Of a stretch of 64,000 bases of DNA, positions 49,635 to 59,163 are shown piece after piece. The stretch spans positions 682,001-746,000 of the forward strand of contig NZ_AP024884.1 of NCBI RefSeq assembly GCF_024346955.1, written 5' to 3'. The notes under the pieces are model-generated. The model was not told the DNA's origin. It did not search any database and saw only the letters and a list, made by a program, of their open reading frames with translations. This DNA comes from Vibrio mangrovi (GTDB taxonomy: Bacteria; Pseudomonadota; Gammaproteobacteria; Enterobacterales; Vibrionaceae). A program made the position numbers and the translations under genes. Every line of letters starts with the position of its first letter. Position 1 is the stretch's first letter.

Positions 49635-50530
49635 CATATCAGCCTGTCAGTCTTGAAGCAACACAAGTCAGTGTGACTTACAATAATGGTTTCAAAGCAA
49701 TTCACGATGTCAGCTTTCGCCTGCAGGGTGGAACGATCTGTGCTTTGGTCGGTGTCAACGGCGGCGGTAAATCCACGCTGTTTAAAAGCATTATGGGGCT
49801 GGTCAAAACCTCTCAGGGAGAAATCCTGCTGTCCCGGCAACCGATCCGGCACGCCCTGAAACAAAATCAGGTCGCCTATGTACCGCAAAGTGAGGATATT
49901 GACTGGAATTTCCCGATTCTGGTCCGGGATGTCGTGATGCAGGGGCGCTACGGTTTCATGAACTTTCTGCGTCGTCCCAGTACTGTGGATAAAGACAAAG
50001 TCCGGCAGGCCATGCAGCGCATGGGGATTGAAGATCTGGCAGGCCGCCAGATTGGAGAACTCTCCGGCGGTCAGAAAAAACGTGTTTTCCTCGCCCGGGC
50101 ACTGGCACAGGAGAGTCAGACGATTTTACTCGATGAACCGTTTACCGGTGTCGACTTCACCACTGAAGAAGCCATTATGAATCTGCTGCGGGAGTTGCGG
50201 GAAGAAGGCCATCTGATTCTGGTATCGACGCACAATCTGGGCAATATTCCCGATTACTGCAATGAAGTGGTTTTTATCAACCGGACCATCGTTGCTGCCG
50301 GAAACATTCAGGATACGTTTACACAGCAGAATCTGGTGGCAACTTTCGGCGGCGTCCTGAAACATGTCGGCATCCTCGGTGAAACGCTCCATCAGGACGA
50401 TGATGAACGTTCAGTCACCATTATCTCTGACCACGAAAAACCAGCGGTTTTCTATGGTAAAGATCACCAGAACGCTACGCTGATCCGGGACAGACAATCT
50501 CCGGAACAGCCTCACCATACGCCGAGGTAA
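49631..50530 (+). CDS. sitB: Metal ABC transporter ATP-binding protein
   Basis: 299 aa. Walker A GVNGGGKST (about 38-46), signature ELSGGQKKRVFLARAL (about 143-158), Walker B TILLDEPFTGVD (about 166-177), and the switch His in LVSTHNLG. A C-terminal tail of about 50 residues rich in His, Asp, Gln (VTIISDHEKPAVFYGKDHQNA) extends past the usual domain. Four-base overlap with sitA. Confidence 0.93.
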   Translation: MTYQPVSLEATQVSVTYNNGFKAIHDVSFRLQGGTICALVGVNGGGKSTLFKSIMGLVKTSQGEILLSRQPIRHALKQNQVAYVPQSEDIDWNFPILVRDVVMQGRYGFMNFLRRPSTVDKDKVRQAMQRMGIEDLAGRQIGELSGGQKKRVFLARALAQESQTILLDEPFTGVDFTTEEAIMNLLRELREEGHLILVSTHNLGNIPDYCNEVVFINRTIVAAGNIQDTFTQQNLVATFGGVLKHVGILGETLHQDDDERSVTIISDHEKPAVFYGKDHQNATLIRDRQSPEQPHHTPR

Positions 50531-50534
50531 CGTT

Positions 50535-51428
50535 ATGCTGGATTTGCTTCTGGAACCCTTACAATATCAATACATGCAGCACGCCATTTTCAGCAGTTCA
50601 ATTGTCGGTGCCGTTTGCGCATTCCTGTCGGCCTTCCTGATGCTGAAAGGCTGGTCTCTGATTGGTGATGCCCTGTCTCATTCTGTCGTCCCCGGCGTGG
50701 CCGGCGCCTATGCACTGGGACTGCCATATTCGGTCGGAGCATTTATTGCCGGTTTTCTTGCTTCACTGGGGATTGCATTGCTCCGGACGCTTTCTCATCT
50801 GAAAGAAGATGCCATCATCGGCTTCATTTTTACCACCTTCTTCGCCGCCGGTTTACTACTGGTATCACTCAACCCGACATCGATTAATATCGAAGGTATT
50901 ATTTTTGGCAGCATTCTGACGGTCAGCCAGTCCGACTTAATCCAGATGCTGATCATCGCCGGTATTTCGTTTGTGGTACTGGCTCTGTTATGGAAAGACC
51001 TGATGCTGGTTTTCTTTGATGAAACTCAGGCATCGTCCGTCGGTCTGTCTCCTACGGTTTTGAAAGTGGTTTTCTTTACCATTCTCAGCGCCTGTACTGT
51101 AGCGTCCCTGCAAACCGTCGGCGCGATTCTGGTGATAGCGATGGTGATTACGCCGGGAGCAACAGCCTATCTGCTGACCGATCGGTTCGGTCTGTTACTG
51201 ATCATTGCGATTACTCTTGGATTTATCACCAGTGCCTTTGGCGCTTACCTCAGTTACTACCTCGATGGTGCAACCGGTGGCACTATTGTACTGATTCAGA
51301 CACTCATTTTTTTCTGTGCCTTCTTTTTTGCTCCGAAATACGGTGTTCTGGCAAACCGGAGAAGTGCGAAAAAACGTGTTGAATCCGGTGAAGAAATACA
51401 ACACAGACAGCATGTCAGGTGGTCATGA
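50535..51428 (+). CDS. sitC: Metal ABC transporter permease 1
   Basis: 297-aa membrane permease of the ABC-3 family, about eight transmembrane helices. LMLKGWSLIGDALSHSVVPGVAGAYALG and TVASLQTVGAILVIAMVITPGATAYLLT are family motifs. C-terminal tail is basic (NRRSAKKRVES). Starts four bases after sitB and overlaps sitD. Confidence 0.93.
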   Translation: MLDLLLEPLQYQYMQHAIFSSSIVGAVCAFLSAFLMLKGWSLIGDALSHSVVPGVAGAYALGLPYSVGAFIAGFLASLGIALLRTLSHLKEDAIIGFIFTTFFAAGLLLVSLNPTSINIEGIIFGSILTVSQSDLIQMLIIAGISFVVLALLWKDLMLVFFDETQASSVGLSPTVLKVVFFTILSACTVASLQTVGAILVIAMVITPGATAYLLTDRFGLLLIIAITLGFITSAFGAYLSYYLDGATGGTIVLIQTLIFFCAFFFAPKYGVLANRRSAKKRVESGEEIQHRQHVRWS

Positions 51429-52303
51429 TGGATAATCTTATACAGTGGTTCAGTGAACCCTTCCAGTTTGAATTCATGCGGCGGGCTCTATGGGCCGGAC
51501 TGGCAGTCGGCGCTGTCTGTGCCGTTCTTTCCTGCTATCTGGTGCTGAAAGGCTGGTCACTGATGGGAGATGCGATTTCTCATGCCGTGTTACCGGGGAT
51601 CGTGATTGCCTATACGCTGGGAATCGCCCTGCCCATCGGCGCGTTTATCTCAGGTCTTGCCTGCGCATTAATGAGTGGCTATATCAAAGAAAACTGCCGG
51701 GTTAAAGAAGACACCGTAATGGGCATTGTCTATTCCGGGATGTTCGCACTGGGTCTGGTTCTGTTTACCAAAATAGAAACCGAGCAACACCTGCTGCACA
51801 TTCTGTTCGGTAACATGCTCGGCATTCAGGATTTTGAATTTACCCAGACAGTCACCCTGTCGTTGATCGTCTTCGCGATTGTAGTCACGTTCAGAAAAGA
51901 CTTTTTACTCTACTGCTTTGACAAAAGCCACGCCCGGGTTGTCGGATTACCTGTGGTGCTAATTCACTACAGCCTGCTGGTTCTGCTGTCACTGACCATT
52001 GTCGCAACCATTCAGGCCGTCGGTGTTATTATGGTTGTCGCGATGCTGGTTTCTCCGGGAATTACCGCTTTTGTCCTGACCAGACAGTTTAGTCATATGA
52101 TGTGGATCGCACTAGGCGTGTCTCTGAGCTCCATTGTGCTGGGCATTCTGGTCAGTTTTCATATCGACGGCGCAACCAGTGCCTGTATCGTTCTGGTTCA
52201 GGCATGTTTCTTTTTGTTGGCGCTGGTCGCATCAAAAGTAATAACCCGGACTGCCGCACAACACGAAATACCACCAGAAACACATGTCAGTCCATCGCAT
52301 TAA
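51425..52303 (+). CDS. sitD: Metal ABC transporter permease 2
   Basis: 292 aa from ATG 51425 (MMDNLIQWFSEPFQFEFMRRAL), chosen because it overlaps the sitC stop as ATGA; GTG at 51419 is an alternative. Same ABC-3 fold as sitC, with VLKGWSLMGDAISHAVLPGIVIAYTLG and TIQAVGVIMVVAMLVSPGITAFVLT. The pair would form the heterodimeric membrane channel. A terminator follows. Confidence 0.93.
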   Translation: MMDNLIQWFSEPFQFEFMRRALWAGLAVGAVCAVLSCYLVLKGWSLMGDAISHAVLPGIVIAYTLGIALPIGAFISGLACALMSGYIKENCRVKEDTVMGIVYSGMFALGLVLFTKIETEQHLLHILFGNMLGIQDFEFTQTVTLSLIVFAIVVTFRKDFLLYCFDKSHARVVGLPVVLIHYSLLVLLSLTIVATIQAVGVIMVVAMLVSPGITAFVLTRQFSHMMWIALGVSLSSIVLGILVSFHIDGATSACIVLVQACFFLLALVASKVITRTAAQHEIPPETHVSPSH

Positions 52304-52318
52304 ATATTCCCATCAGGA

Positions 52319-52346
52319 AAAATACCGCCATAACGGCGGTATTTTT
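52319..52346. terminator. Bidirectional terminator between sitD and yidE-like
   Basis: AAATACCGCC - ATAAC - GGCGGTATTTTT, with A-rich and T-rich sides; serves both convergent genes. Confidence 0.9.
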
Positions 52347-52369
52347 AGGGTAAGCAGTATGTTTAATCA

Positions 52370-54034
52370 TTAACCTGCCGCCCAGAGCAGCACAGCAATA
52401 ACCTGCGGCGTTAAGATCCTCAGACACATCACCAACGGATAGACCGTTGCATAGGCCAGCGATGAGGCGCCGCTGGTGGCATGCATGGCATTGGCAAATG
52501 CCAGCGCCGGTGGATCGGTCATCGAACCAGCCATCAAACCACAAATGGTCAGATAGTTCACTTTCCCGAAGAAACGGGCGAACAAACCGACACTAAGCAG
52601 AGGAATCAGTGTAATCGCAATCCCGTATCCCATCCATGTCAGTCCGTCACCATCGACCATGGTGGAGAAGAAATCACCGCCAGAGCTGATCCCGACCACC
52701 GCTAAGAAGAGAACAATACCAATTTCCCGTAACGCCAGATTCGCACTGGGCGGCATAAACCAGTAAAGACGCCCGATACTGCCGATTCTGGCCAGAATGA
52801 TCGCCACAATTAACGGGCCGCCGGCTAATCCCAGTTTCAGCGGTGCCGGCAGATGCGGAAGCTGGAATGGAATCGAACCCAGCAGCACACCCAAACCAAT
52901 TCCGATAAAAATAGGCAACATCTGTACATGATGCAGTTTACTCGCTGCATTTCCGATCATTTTACCGACATACTCGATATCTTCTTTCTGACCGACAATA
53001 TACAAAATATCCCCGAATTGCAGTACCGAATCCTGACTGGCAACCAGTTCGACCCCGGCCCGGTTCAGGCGTGAAATGACGACATTGTGCTTGTATTTGA
53101 GGCTCAGCTCACCCAAATGCTTACCGAGAACCTTCTCATTGGTCACCACCACCCGATCGCTTTTCAGAACCGTTCCTTTGGTCGACAGAGATTCCGAAAC
53201 CTCCCGGCCGACAATCAGTACAGCTTTATGCAGCAGCTCCTGACGGTCACTGACAAAATGCAGATAATCACCGACATTCAGAATGGTGTCTTCTCCGGGA
53301 ACCACCAGATTACCCTGAGTTTTCATTCTTGAGCAGACAACACCCTGACCGATCAGCGTGACCAGTTCAGCAAATTTCATCTTGTCCATATTGGGGTTTT
53401 CGATCATCACGTTAACCGACAGCAGGTCTCTGCCTTTCCCCTGACTACGGCTGTCATAGGCTTCAGCCTCTTTATCGACATTGATTTCAAACACGATCCG
53501 GATAATCCACATCGACAGCAAGATACCGATAATCCCGAAGGGATATGCCATCGCATAACCCAAACCCAGCATATCGACCTGACTATCGATTTCTCCCAGT
53601 TCATGCAGGATCTGCTGTCCTGCTGCCAGAGAAGGCGTGTTCGTCACCGCCCCGGAGTAAATTCCGAGGAAAATATGCAACGGAATATTGAAGATAAAAT
53701 GGAGCACAACGGCAGTCAGGCCACCGATGACGACGATTCCGGCAGCCAGCCCGTTCAGCTTCAGACCACTGCTTTTCAGAGATGCAAAGAATCCCGGCCC
53801 GACCTGAATCCCTATAGTGTAAACGAACAGGATCAAACCAAATTCTTTAATAAAATGCATAGCATGACTATCAAGGTGCCAGCCAAACTGATTGATGAAA
53901 TGCCCGACGAAAATACCGCCAAACAGCACACCACCAATACCGAGTCCGACTCCTTTGATTTTCAAGCCACCTAACCACAACCCAATCACTGCCACCAGGG
54001 ACAGGACGAGTATTGAGAGTGCGACTTCGCCCAT
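52370..54034 (-). CDS. YidE/AspT-family transporter with RCK_C domains
   Basis: 554-aa inner-membrane protein following E. coli YidE over its length (MGEVALSILVLSLVAVIGLWLGGLKIKGVGLGIGGVLFGGIFVGHF; FVYTIGIQVGPGFFASL; GAVTNTPSLAAGQQIL). Two AspT-type membrane halves flank two TrkA_C/RCK regulatory domains (about 205-380, with VLNVGDYLHFVSDRQELLHKAV and VLQFGDILYIVGQKEDIEYVG). AspT relatives exchange amino acids; substrate here unknown. Stands alone. Confidence 0.9.
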   Translation of the reverse strand: MGEVALSILVLSLVAVIGLWLGGLKIKGVGLGIGGVLFGGIFVGHFINQFGWHLDSHAMHFIKEFGLILFVYTIGIQVGPGFFASLKSSGLKLNGLAAGIVVIGGLTAVVLHFIFNIPLHIFLGIYSGAVTNTPSLAAGQQILHELGEIDSQVDMLGLGYAMAYPFGIIGILLSMWIIRIVFEINVDKEAEAYDSRSQGKGRDLLSVNVMIENPNMDKMKFAELVTLIGQGVVCSRMKTQGNLVVPGEDTILNVGDYLHFVSDRQELLHKAVLIVGREVSESLSTKGTVLKSDRVVVTNEKVLGKHLGELSLKYKHNVVISRLNRAGVELVASQDSVLQFGDILYIVGQKEDIEYVGKMIGNAASKLHHVQMLPIFIGIGLGVLLGSIPFQLPHLPAPLKLGLAGGPLIVAIILARIGSIGRLYWFMPPSANLALREIGIVLFLAVVGISSGGDFFSTMVDGDGLTWMGYGIAITLIPLLSVGLFARFFGKVNYLTICGLMAGSMTDPPALAFANAMHATSGASSLAYATVYPLVMCLRILTPQVIAVLLWAAG

Positions 54035-54507
54035 AGTTATTACTTCCGTTACCAGATTTAAAAAATGAAAAAATTAAATTTATTTGCACTGAATAAAATA
54101 TTTTTGAATTTTGTAGAGCGTGCAAAAATAAATGTTCTGAAAATAAGTCTATAACCTTCGATCTGTCCTATTTTTGACAGAGGTTAAAAATTGAAACATT
54201 AGTCAGACTTCAGGAAAAGGAAGTTTTCAATTTGTGAGGACAATAGGTTTTGCGATTCAATTCAATGATTTTCCGGCATTTAATCGTTTCGAAAAAATGA
54301 GAAGTGTTCCTGTTAATTATCTGAGAAAATCTACCAGAAAACATCTCACCAGCTCAAAAAAAACCTATTGATTTTATACACTTTAACTGATAAGTTCAGT
54401 TAAATATATCTATGTAAATCATATGGATATATTTAATAACAAGACGATAATCCAAGCGATTATTCTATTTTATGCAAACAATGCACAATTATGGCTATGG
54501 AAATACA
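54035..54507. other. 473-base AT-rich gene-free stretch
   Basis: Divergent promoters for the YidE-like gene and the small secreted protein gene; very AT-rich; AAAAATATTTTATTCA-like stretches near 54090. No recognised operator. Confidence 0.5.
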
Positions 54508-54987
54508 ATGAAAAAATTATCTCTATTATTATTCGCAACACTTCCTTCAACAATGGCTTTTGCCGGTACTCATTCGGTTCCTTTTGCAATTCCGGGTAAT
54601 CAGTATTGTGGCGGAACTCATACTTCTGATATGTCTCTTTCTGTTTCCAACTTAAGCAGCCATGAAGCAACCATCAAACTTGATTTGTATGATGGGAATG
54701 GCAATCAATTAAATCTTGAAGGGACGGAGAACAGCGGCATACAATCGAATATTATACCGGGCACCGAAATGACCATTGCGCCCTATACAACCGTTCATTA
54801 TCACAAAGGCTATGGCACATTCAGCAATACTCCAACCGATTGTAATCGTGCTTACCGGGGAGAACTGACGAATTTAAACACTGATGCTCAGATCATTGCT
54901 TCCGGCTGGATCTCCGGCTTTGCTGGTAATGGTCAGTATTATCGCTCCGGCTCTACCATTATTATCAATAACGGTCAGGCATTTTAA
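54508..54987 (+). CDS. Small secreted protein of unknown function
   Basis: 159 aa from ATG 54508 (MKKLSLLLFATLPSTMAFA, a clear signal peptide cut before GTHS). The mature part is beta-rich, Gly/Asn/Thr-rich, with a single Cys pair (CGGTH and CNRAY) that could form a disulfide, and a repeated His-Tyr-rich middle (VHYHKGYGTF). No family recognised. It may be periplasmic or secreted. It has its own terminator. Confidence 0.75.
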   Translation: MKKLSLLLFATLPSTMAFAGTHSVPFAIPGNQYCGGTHTSDMSLSVSNLSSHEATIKLDLYDGNGNQLNLEGTENSGIQSNIIPGTEMTIAPYTTVHYHKGYGTFSNTPTDCNRAYRGELTNLNTDAQIIASGWISGFAGNGQYYRSGSTIIINNGQAF

Positions 54988-54993
54988 TCCTAC

Positions 54994-55027
54994 AATGCAC
55001 AGAGCATGAGTTGCTCTGTGCATTTTT
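54994..55027. terminator. Terminator between secreted protein gene and rbsR
   Basis: AATGCACAGAGCA (54994-55006) - TGAG - TGCTCTGTGCATTTTT, a 13-bp stem followed by T-run; also placed to end the rbs operon from the other side. Confidence 0.9.
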
Positions 55028-55051
55028 GACTTCCTTCCATGCCGGAAATAG

Positions 55052-56068
55052 TTATTCAGGTTGATTTAGTAGGCTGATGACACTATCCCGAATCACCAGT
55101 GTCGGTTCCAGATGAACCACCTGTGGATCGGCGGTCTGTTTTTCGAGACGGTTAACCAATGCTTCAACCGCAGCAGTCCCTAAACGGTGTTTCGGCTGGT
55201 GGATGGTCGTCAGAGAAGGTGTAACATACTTGGCAATGTAGATATCATCGTAACCGATAATCGACAGATCCTGAGGAATCCGGATGCCCCGGGTATGCGC
55301 TTCATTCACCACACCCATCGCCATCATATCGTTACCGACAAATATCGCACTGGGAAGTTTGCCGCGCTGACAGATACGCTGGAGTGCATCCGCACCACCA
55401 TCACATTCAAAATTGGCTTCGGCGATCCATGCCGGGTTAATCGGCAACTTTGCGTCGGTCATGGCTTTTTTAAATCCTTCGTAACGCATATAAGCCTGAT
55501 GCAGCTTCAGAGGACCAGTGATACAACCGATGTCGCGGTGACCGCATTCAATCAGATAATTGGTCGCCATAAACCCACCCAGCAGCGAGTTATCCTGAAT
55601 TTTATCACAGGCAAAATGGACCGGGCCGCGATCCATCACCACAACCGGTATATCGGGGAAACGATCAAACGCATCAATATGTTCCCCTTCCAGTGCGGCG
55701 CACATCAGGATCAGACCATCAACCCGCTTTTCAAGCAACGTATTGATCGACTCTTTCATCCGATGACCATCGCCTTCGGTATTGCATAAGATGAGGTTGT
55801 AACCTTTCTGATAGCAGCTACGCTCAACACCTTTCACGACTTCGCCGAAGAACGGGTTAGTCGAGGTGGTCACCAACATACCGAGTGTCTTGGTTCGATT
55901 CATTTTGAGACTACGTGCCAGTGCAGAAGGCGCATAGTTCAGATCTTTCGCCGCCTGATTGACTCTGGCAGCAATTTCGTCACTGACGTAACGGGTTTTA
56001 TTGATCACATGACTCACTGTCGATGTTGAAACACCTGCGCGTTTCGCAATATCTTTCATGGTTGCCAT
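55052..56068 (-). CDS. rbsR: Ribose operon repressor RbsR (LacI family)
   Basis: 338 aa. N-terminal LacI-type headpiece MATMKDIAKRAGVSTSTVSHVINKTRYVSDE with hinge helix SALARSLKMNRT, then a periplasmic-binding-like core ending in LEPTLVIRDSV. Expected inducer ribose (or ribose-5-phosphate); its site at 61237-61252 matches the E. coli RbsR operator core. It is the last gene of the operon. Confidence 0.93.
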   Translation of the reverse strand: MATMKDIAKRAGVSTSTVSHVINKTRYVSDEIAARVNQAAKDLNYAPSALARSLKMNRTKTLGMLVTTSTNPFFGEVVKGVERSCYQKGYNLILCNTEGDGHRMKESINTLLEKRVDGLILMCAALEGEHIDAFDRFPDIPVVVMDRGPVHFACDKIQDNSLLGGFMATNYLIECGHRDIGCITGPLKLHQAYMRYEGFKKAMTDAKLPINPAWIAEANFECDGGADALQRICQRGKLPSAIFVGNDMMAMGVVNEAHTRGIRIPQDLSIIGYDDIYIAKYVTPSLTTIHQPKHRLGTAAVEALVNRLEKQTADPQVVHLEPTLVIRDSVISLLNQPE

Positions 56069-56086
56069 GTGATCTCTCCCTGTTCT

Positions 56087-57016
56087 TTATTTACCAGTGT
56101 CTTGCCCGGCAAGAAAAGTATCAACTTCCTGTCGGGAAGGAATGGAAGTCTGCGCACCGAAACGGGTCACGGAAATCGCCGCTGCCGCATGGGCAAAACG
56201 AATGGCATCATTGAGAGGTAAATCTTCCAGCAAACCTGTCACCAGAGCACCGTTAAACGTATCTCCGGCTGCCGTCGTATCCATTGCATCAACCCGGAAT
56301 CCCGGAATCAGTTGTCCCTGGCCGTGTTCACTGAGCCAGACACCCTTTGCACCCAGCGTGATCAGTACTGTCGCAATCCCTTTTTCATGGAGGATCGCCG
56401 CAGCCTGCCCCGCACTTTGCTCATCAGTGACGGCAATTCCGGTCAGAACTTCCGCTTCAGTTTCATTCGGCGTGATCATATCAACACAACCAAGCAGTTC
56501 ATCTGGGAGCACTCGTGCCGGTGCAGGATTGAGAATCACCTGAGTCGTATACTTTTTCGCAGCCTGAGCCGCCCGGATGACACCATCTAAAGGAGTTTCC
56601 AGCTGAGTCAGAAAGTAATCGGCCTGCTGAATCCGGGCCAGATCGCTGTCCAGCGCCTCAGCGGTGAGCAAAGCATTGGCTTCGGAAGAAATACAGATGG
56701 CATTTTCACCGCTATCGGTAACCTGAATCATCGCAATCCCGGTCGGGCAGTTCGGCTGCATCTTCACACCGGAAATATCCATCCCTTCCAGCTTAAAGTT
56801 TTCCCGGATATTGACACCAAACGGGTCATCACCCACGCTGGCAATAAAACTGATATCTGCGCCTAAACGAGCCGCGGCAACCGCCTGATTTGCCCCTTTC
56901 CCACCGGGAATCACCTGATAATCATGCCCATGAAGCGTTTCTCCCGGACGTGGAAAAGCAGGAATCCGCAACACATGATCAGCATTGACACTGCCAAGTA
57001 CCACTAATTTACTCAT
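56087..57016 (-). CDS. rbsK: Ribokinase
   Basis: 309-aa PfkB-family kinase that makes ribose-5-phosphate. N-terminal NADHVLRIPAFPRPGETLHG and GGKGANQAVAAARLGA, and C-terminal DTTAAGDTFNGALVTGL with catalytic Asp in the GAGDTF-like loop (AAGDTF here). Ends 18 bases before rbsR. The gap to rbsB (57017-57183) holds a hairpin that could reduce expression of rbsK and rbsR relative to rbsB. Confidence 0.95.
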   Translation of the reverse strand: MSKLVVLGSVNADHVLRIPAFPRPGETLHGHDYQVIPGGKGANQAVAAARLGADISFIASVGDDPFGVNIRENFKLEGMDISGVKMQPNCPTGIAMIQVTDSGENAICISSEANALLTAEALDSDLARIQQADYFLTQLETPLDGVIRAAQAAKKYTTQVILNPAPARVLPDELLGCVDMITPNETEAEVLTGIAVTDEQSAGQAAAILHEKGIATVLITLGAKGVWLSEHGQGQLIPGFRVDAMDTTAAGDTFNGALVTGLLEDLPLNDAIRFAHAAAAISVTRFGAQTSIPSRQEVDTFLAGQDTGK

Positions 57017-57148
57017 AAGGTCTTCCTCGAAATCAGTTCAATATATGAAAGGTCTGAACTCTCGTAAAAATGCAGGCCTTACTGATATTGTCTGTCTGTA
57101 TCAAGATCTTTGCCCGAGCTTCACTCGCAACAGCGAAGCAGAGAAGTA

Positions 57149-57174
57149 AGGTCAGCTACACCGGTAGCTGACCT
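57149..57174 (-). terminator. Intercistronic hairpin after rbsB
   Basis: AGGTCAGCTAC - ACCG - GTAGCTGACCT, 11-bp stem, no T-run. Likely mRNA stabiliser or attenuator, consistent with higher need for the binding protein. Confidence 0.65.
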
Positions 57175-57183
57175 CAATAAGCA

Positions 57184-58062
57184 TTAGTTGCTGATCACTT
57201 TCAAAGGAACAGGAATATTGCTGCTAACTTTACCTCCTTTCAGTACTTTATCGGCAATATCAACACCCAATGCACCAATCACATCTGGTTGTTGTGCAAT
57301 CGTTGCAGCCAGTTGACCACGCAGAACTGCTTTCATACCGTCATCTGTACCGTCAAAGCCAACAATCATCACTTTCTTGCCGGCAGCCTGTACCGCACGG
57401 ATTGCACCCAGAGCCATTTCATCATTCTGAGCAAATACAGCTTGTACGTCAGGATTTGCAGCCAGCAGGTTTTCCATAACGTTCAGACCTTTTGTCCGGT
57501 CGAAATCAGCAGGCTGACTTGCCAGAAGGTTCAGGTGACGTTTTTCAACAGCTTTCATGAAACCTTCACCACGTTCACGGGCAGCAGAAGTACCGGCAAT
57601 GCCTTCCAACTGGATAACTTTAGCATTGTCACCAGCTTTATCGGCAATAAAGTCACCGGCCATCTCACCACCGGCAACGTTATCCGATGCGATATGGCTG
57701 ACCACATCACCATGGTTGGCACCACGGTCAAGGGTAATGACTGGAATGTTAGCTCGGTTTGCCATGCGAATCGCATTAGAAACCGCATCGGAATCAGTCG
57801 GGTTGATCAGAATGGCTTTCACACCACGAACCGTTAAATCTTCCACGTTAGAAAGTTCTTTACTCGGATCGTTTTGTGAATCCAGTACGATGAGGTTGTA
57901 GCCCAAATCTTTAGCTTTGGCTTCGGCCCCATCTTTCATGCTGACAAAAAATGGGTTGTTCAGAGTCGACAACACAATCGCAATGGTGTCCTGCGCCTGC
58001 GCTGCAATCGACATCGTAGACGAAAGTAAAGCTGTAGAGATCAGAGTAACTAGTTTTTTCAT
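57184..58062 (-). CDS. rbsB: Ribose-binding periplasmic protein
   Basis: 292 aa with signal peptide MKKLVTLISTALLSSTMSIAAQA cleaved before QDTI. Follows E. coli RbsB: VLSTLNNPFFVSMKDGAEAKA, VITLDRGAN, GEGFMKAVEKRHLNLLASQPADFDRTKG, VFAQNDEMALGAIRAVQAAG and IAQQPDVIGALGV. Delivers ribose to the RbsAC complex and possibly to a chemoreceptor. Confidence 0.96.
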   Translation of the reverse strand: MKKLVTLISTALLSSTMSIAAQAQDTIAIVLSTLNNPFFVSMKDGAEAKAKDLGYNLIVLDSQNDPSKELSNVEDLTVRGVKAILINPTDSDAVSNAIRMANRANIPVITLDRGANHGDVVSHIASDNVAGGEMAGDFIADKAGDNAKVIQLEGIAGTSAARERGEGFMKAVEKRHLNLLASQPADFDRTKGLNVMENLLAANPDVQAVFAQNDEMALGAIRAVQAAGKKVMIVGFDGTDDGMKAVLRGQLAATIAQQPDVIGALGVDIADKVLKGGKVSSNIPVPLKVISN

Positions 58063-58182
58063 CTTCTTTTCCTTATTTTCAGGGTCTGAACCGAAACTTC
58101 ACCCGATTCAGGATTCCGTGATTGTATGACTACTATGGTGTTGCTAATTACTTATTTAAACTAATTATTTATTTTTAACTAC

Positions 58183-59163
58183 TTACTTGTTTTTATTATC
58201 TACCAGTACTGCCAGCAGTATGACGATCGCTTTAGCAATCATCTGATAGTAGGAAGAAACATCCAGCAGGTTCAGTGCATTATTCAGAAATCCGATAATT
58301 AACGCCCCGACCAGTGTTCCCATAATCCGGCCTTTACCACCCATCAGGCTGGTGCCGCCCAAAACCACAGCGGCAATTGCATCCAGCTCGTAACCCATAC
58401 CGGCTGTTGGCTGTGCGGAGGAAAGACGCGATGTCACAATCACTCCGGCCAACGCCGCCATAAGGCCACAGATGGCATAGACACCAACTTTCACCCGGTC
58501 AACATTAATACCGGACAAGCGAGTCGCAGACTCATTGCCACCCAGAGCATAAACATACCGACCGAACCGGGTGTGGTTCAACAGATACCATGCCAGTCCG
58601 AAGACAACGGCCATCAGCCAGACCGGTACAGGAATACCCAGCATATAACCGGTTCCGAACCAGGCAAAACTATCGGCAACATCGGTAAATCCAGTCGATA
58701 TCGGACGACCATCGGTATACACCATGGTCACACCACGTAGCAGCGTCATTGTTACCAGTGTTGCAATAAATGCCTGAACCTTCCCTTTGGCAATAATGAT
58801 CCCGCTCAGACCACCGAGGCAGGCACCGGCCAGTAATGAAACCGGAACAGCAACAAACACCGGCACTTCCAGCGCGATCATACTGGCTGCGAATGCGCCA
58901 CACAGAGCCAGCACCGAGCCGACACTCAAGTCAATTCCAGCGGTCAGAATAACTAATGTCATCCCTACAGCCATGATGGCATTAACCGATGTCTGACGCA
59001 GGATATTAAGAATATTATCAACAGTGAAAAAGTTCGGGTTCAGAAACGACACAATTACAATCAAAACCAACAACGCAATCAATGACTTCTGTTCAATCAG
59101 CCACTCTTTACTGAACCACTTACGTTGTTTTGATGTCGGTTGATTCATGGACTTGGTATTCAT
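58183..59163 (-). CDS. rbsC: Ribose ABC transporter permease
   Basis: 326 aa, 8-10 transmembrane helices after a basic cytosolic N terminus. VNAIMAVGMTLVILTAGIDLSVGSVLAL and YALGGNESATRLSGINVDRVKV are family landmarks. ATG overlaps the rbsA stop (ATGA). Confidence 0.96.
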   Translation of the reverse strand: MNTKSMNQPTSKQRKWFSKEWLIEQKSLIALLVLIVIVSFLNPNFFTVDNILNILRQTSVNAIMAVGMTLVILTAGIDLSVGSVLALCGAFAASMIALEVPVFVAVPVSLLAGACLGGLSGIIIAKGKVQAFIATLVTMTLLRGVTMVYTDGRPISTGFTDVADSFAWFGTGYMLGIPVPVWLMAVVFGLAWYLLNHTRFGRYVYALGGNESATRLSGINVDRVKVGVYAICGLMAALAGVIVTSRLSSAQPTAGMGYELDAIAAVVLGGTSLMGGKGRIMGTLVGALIIGFLNNALNLLDVSSYYQMIAKAIVILLAVLVDNKNK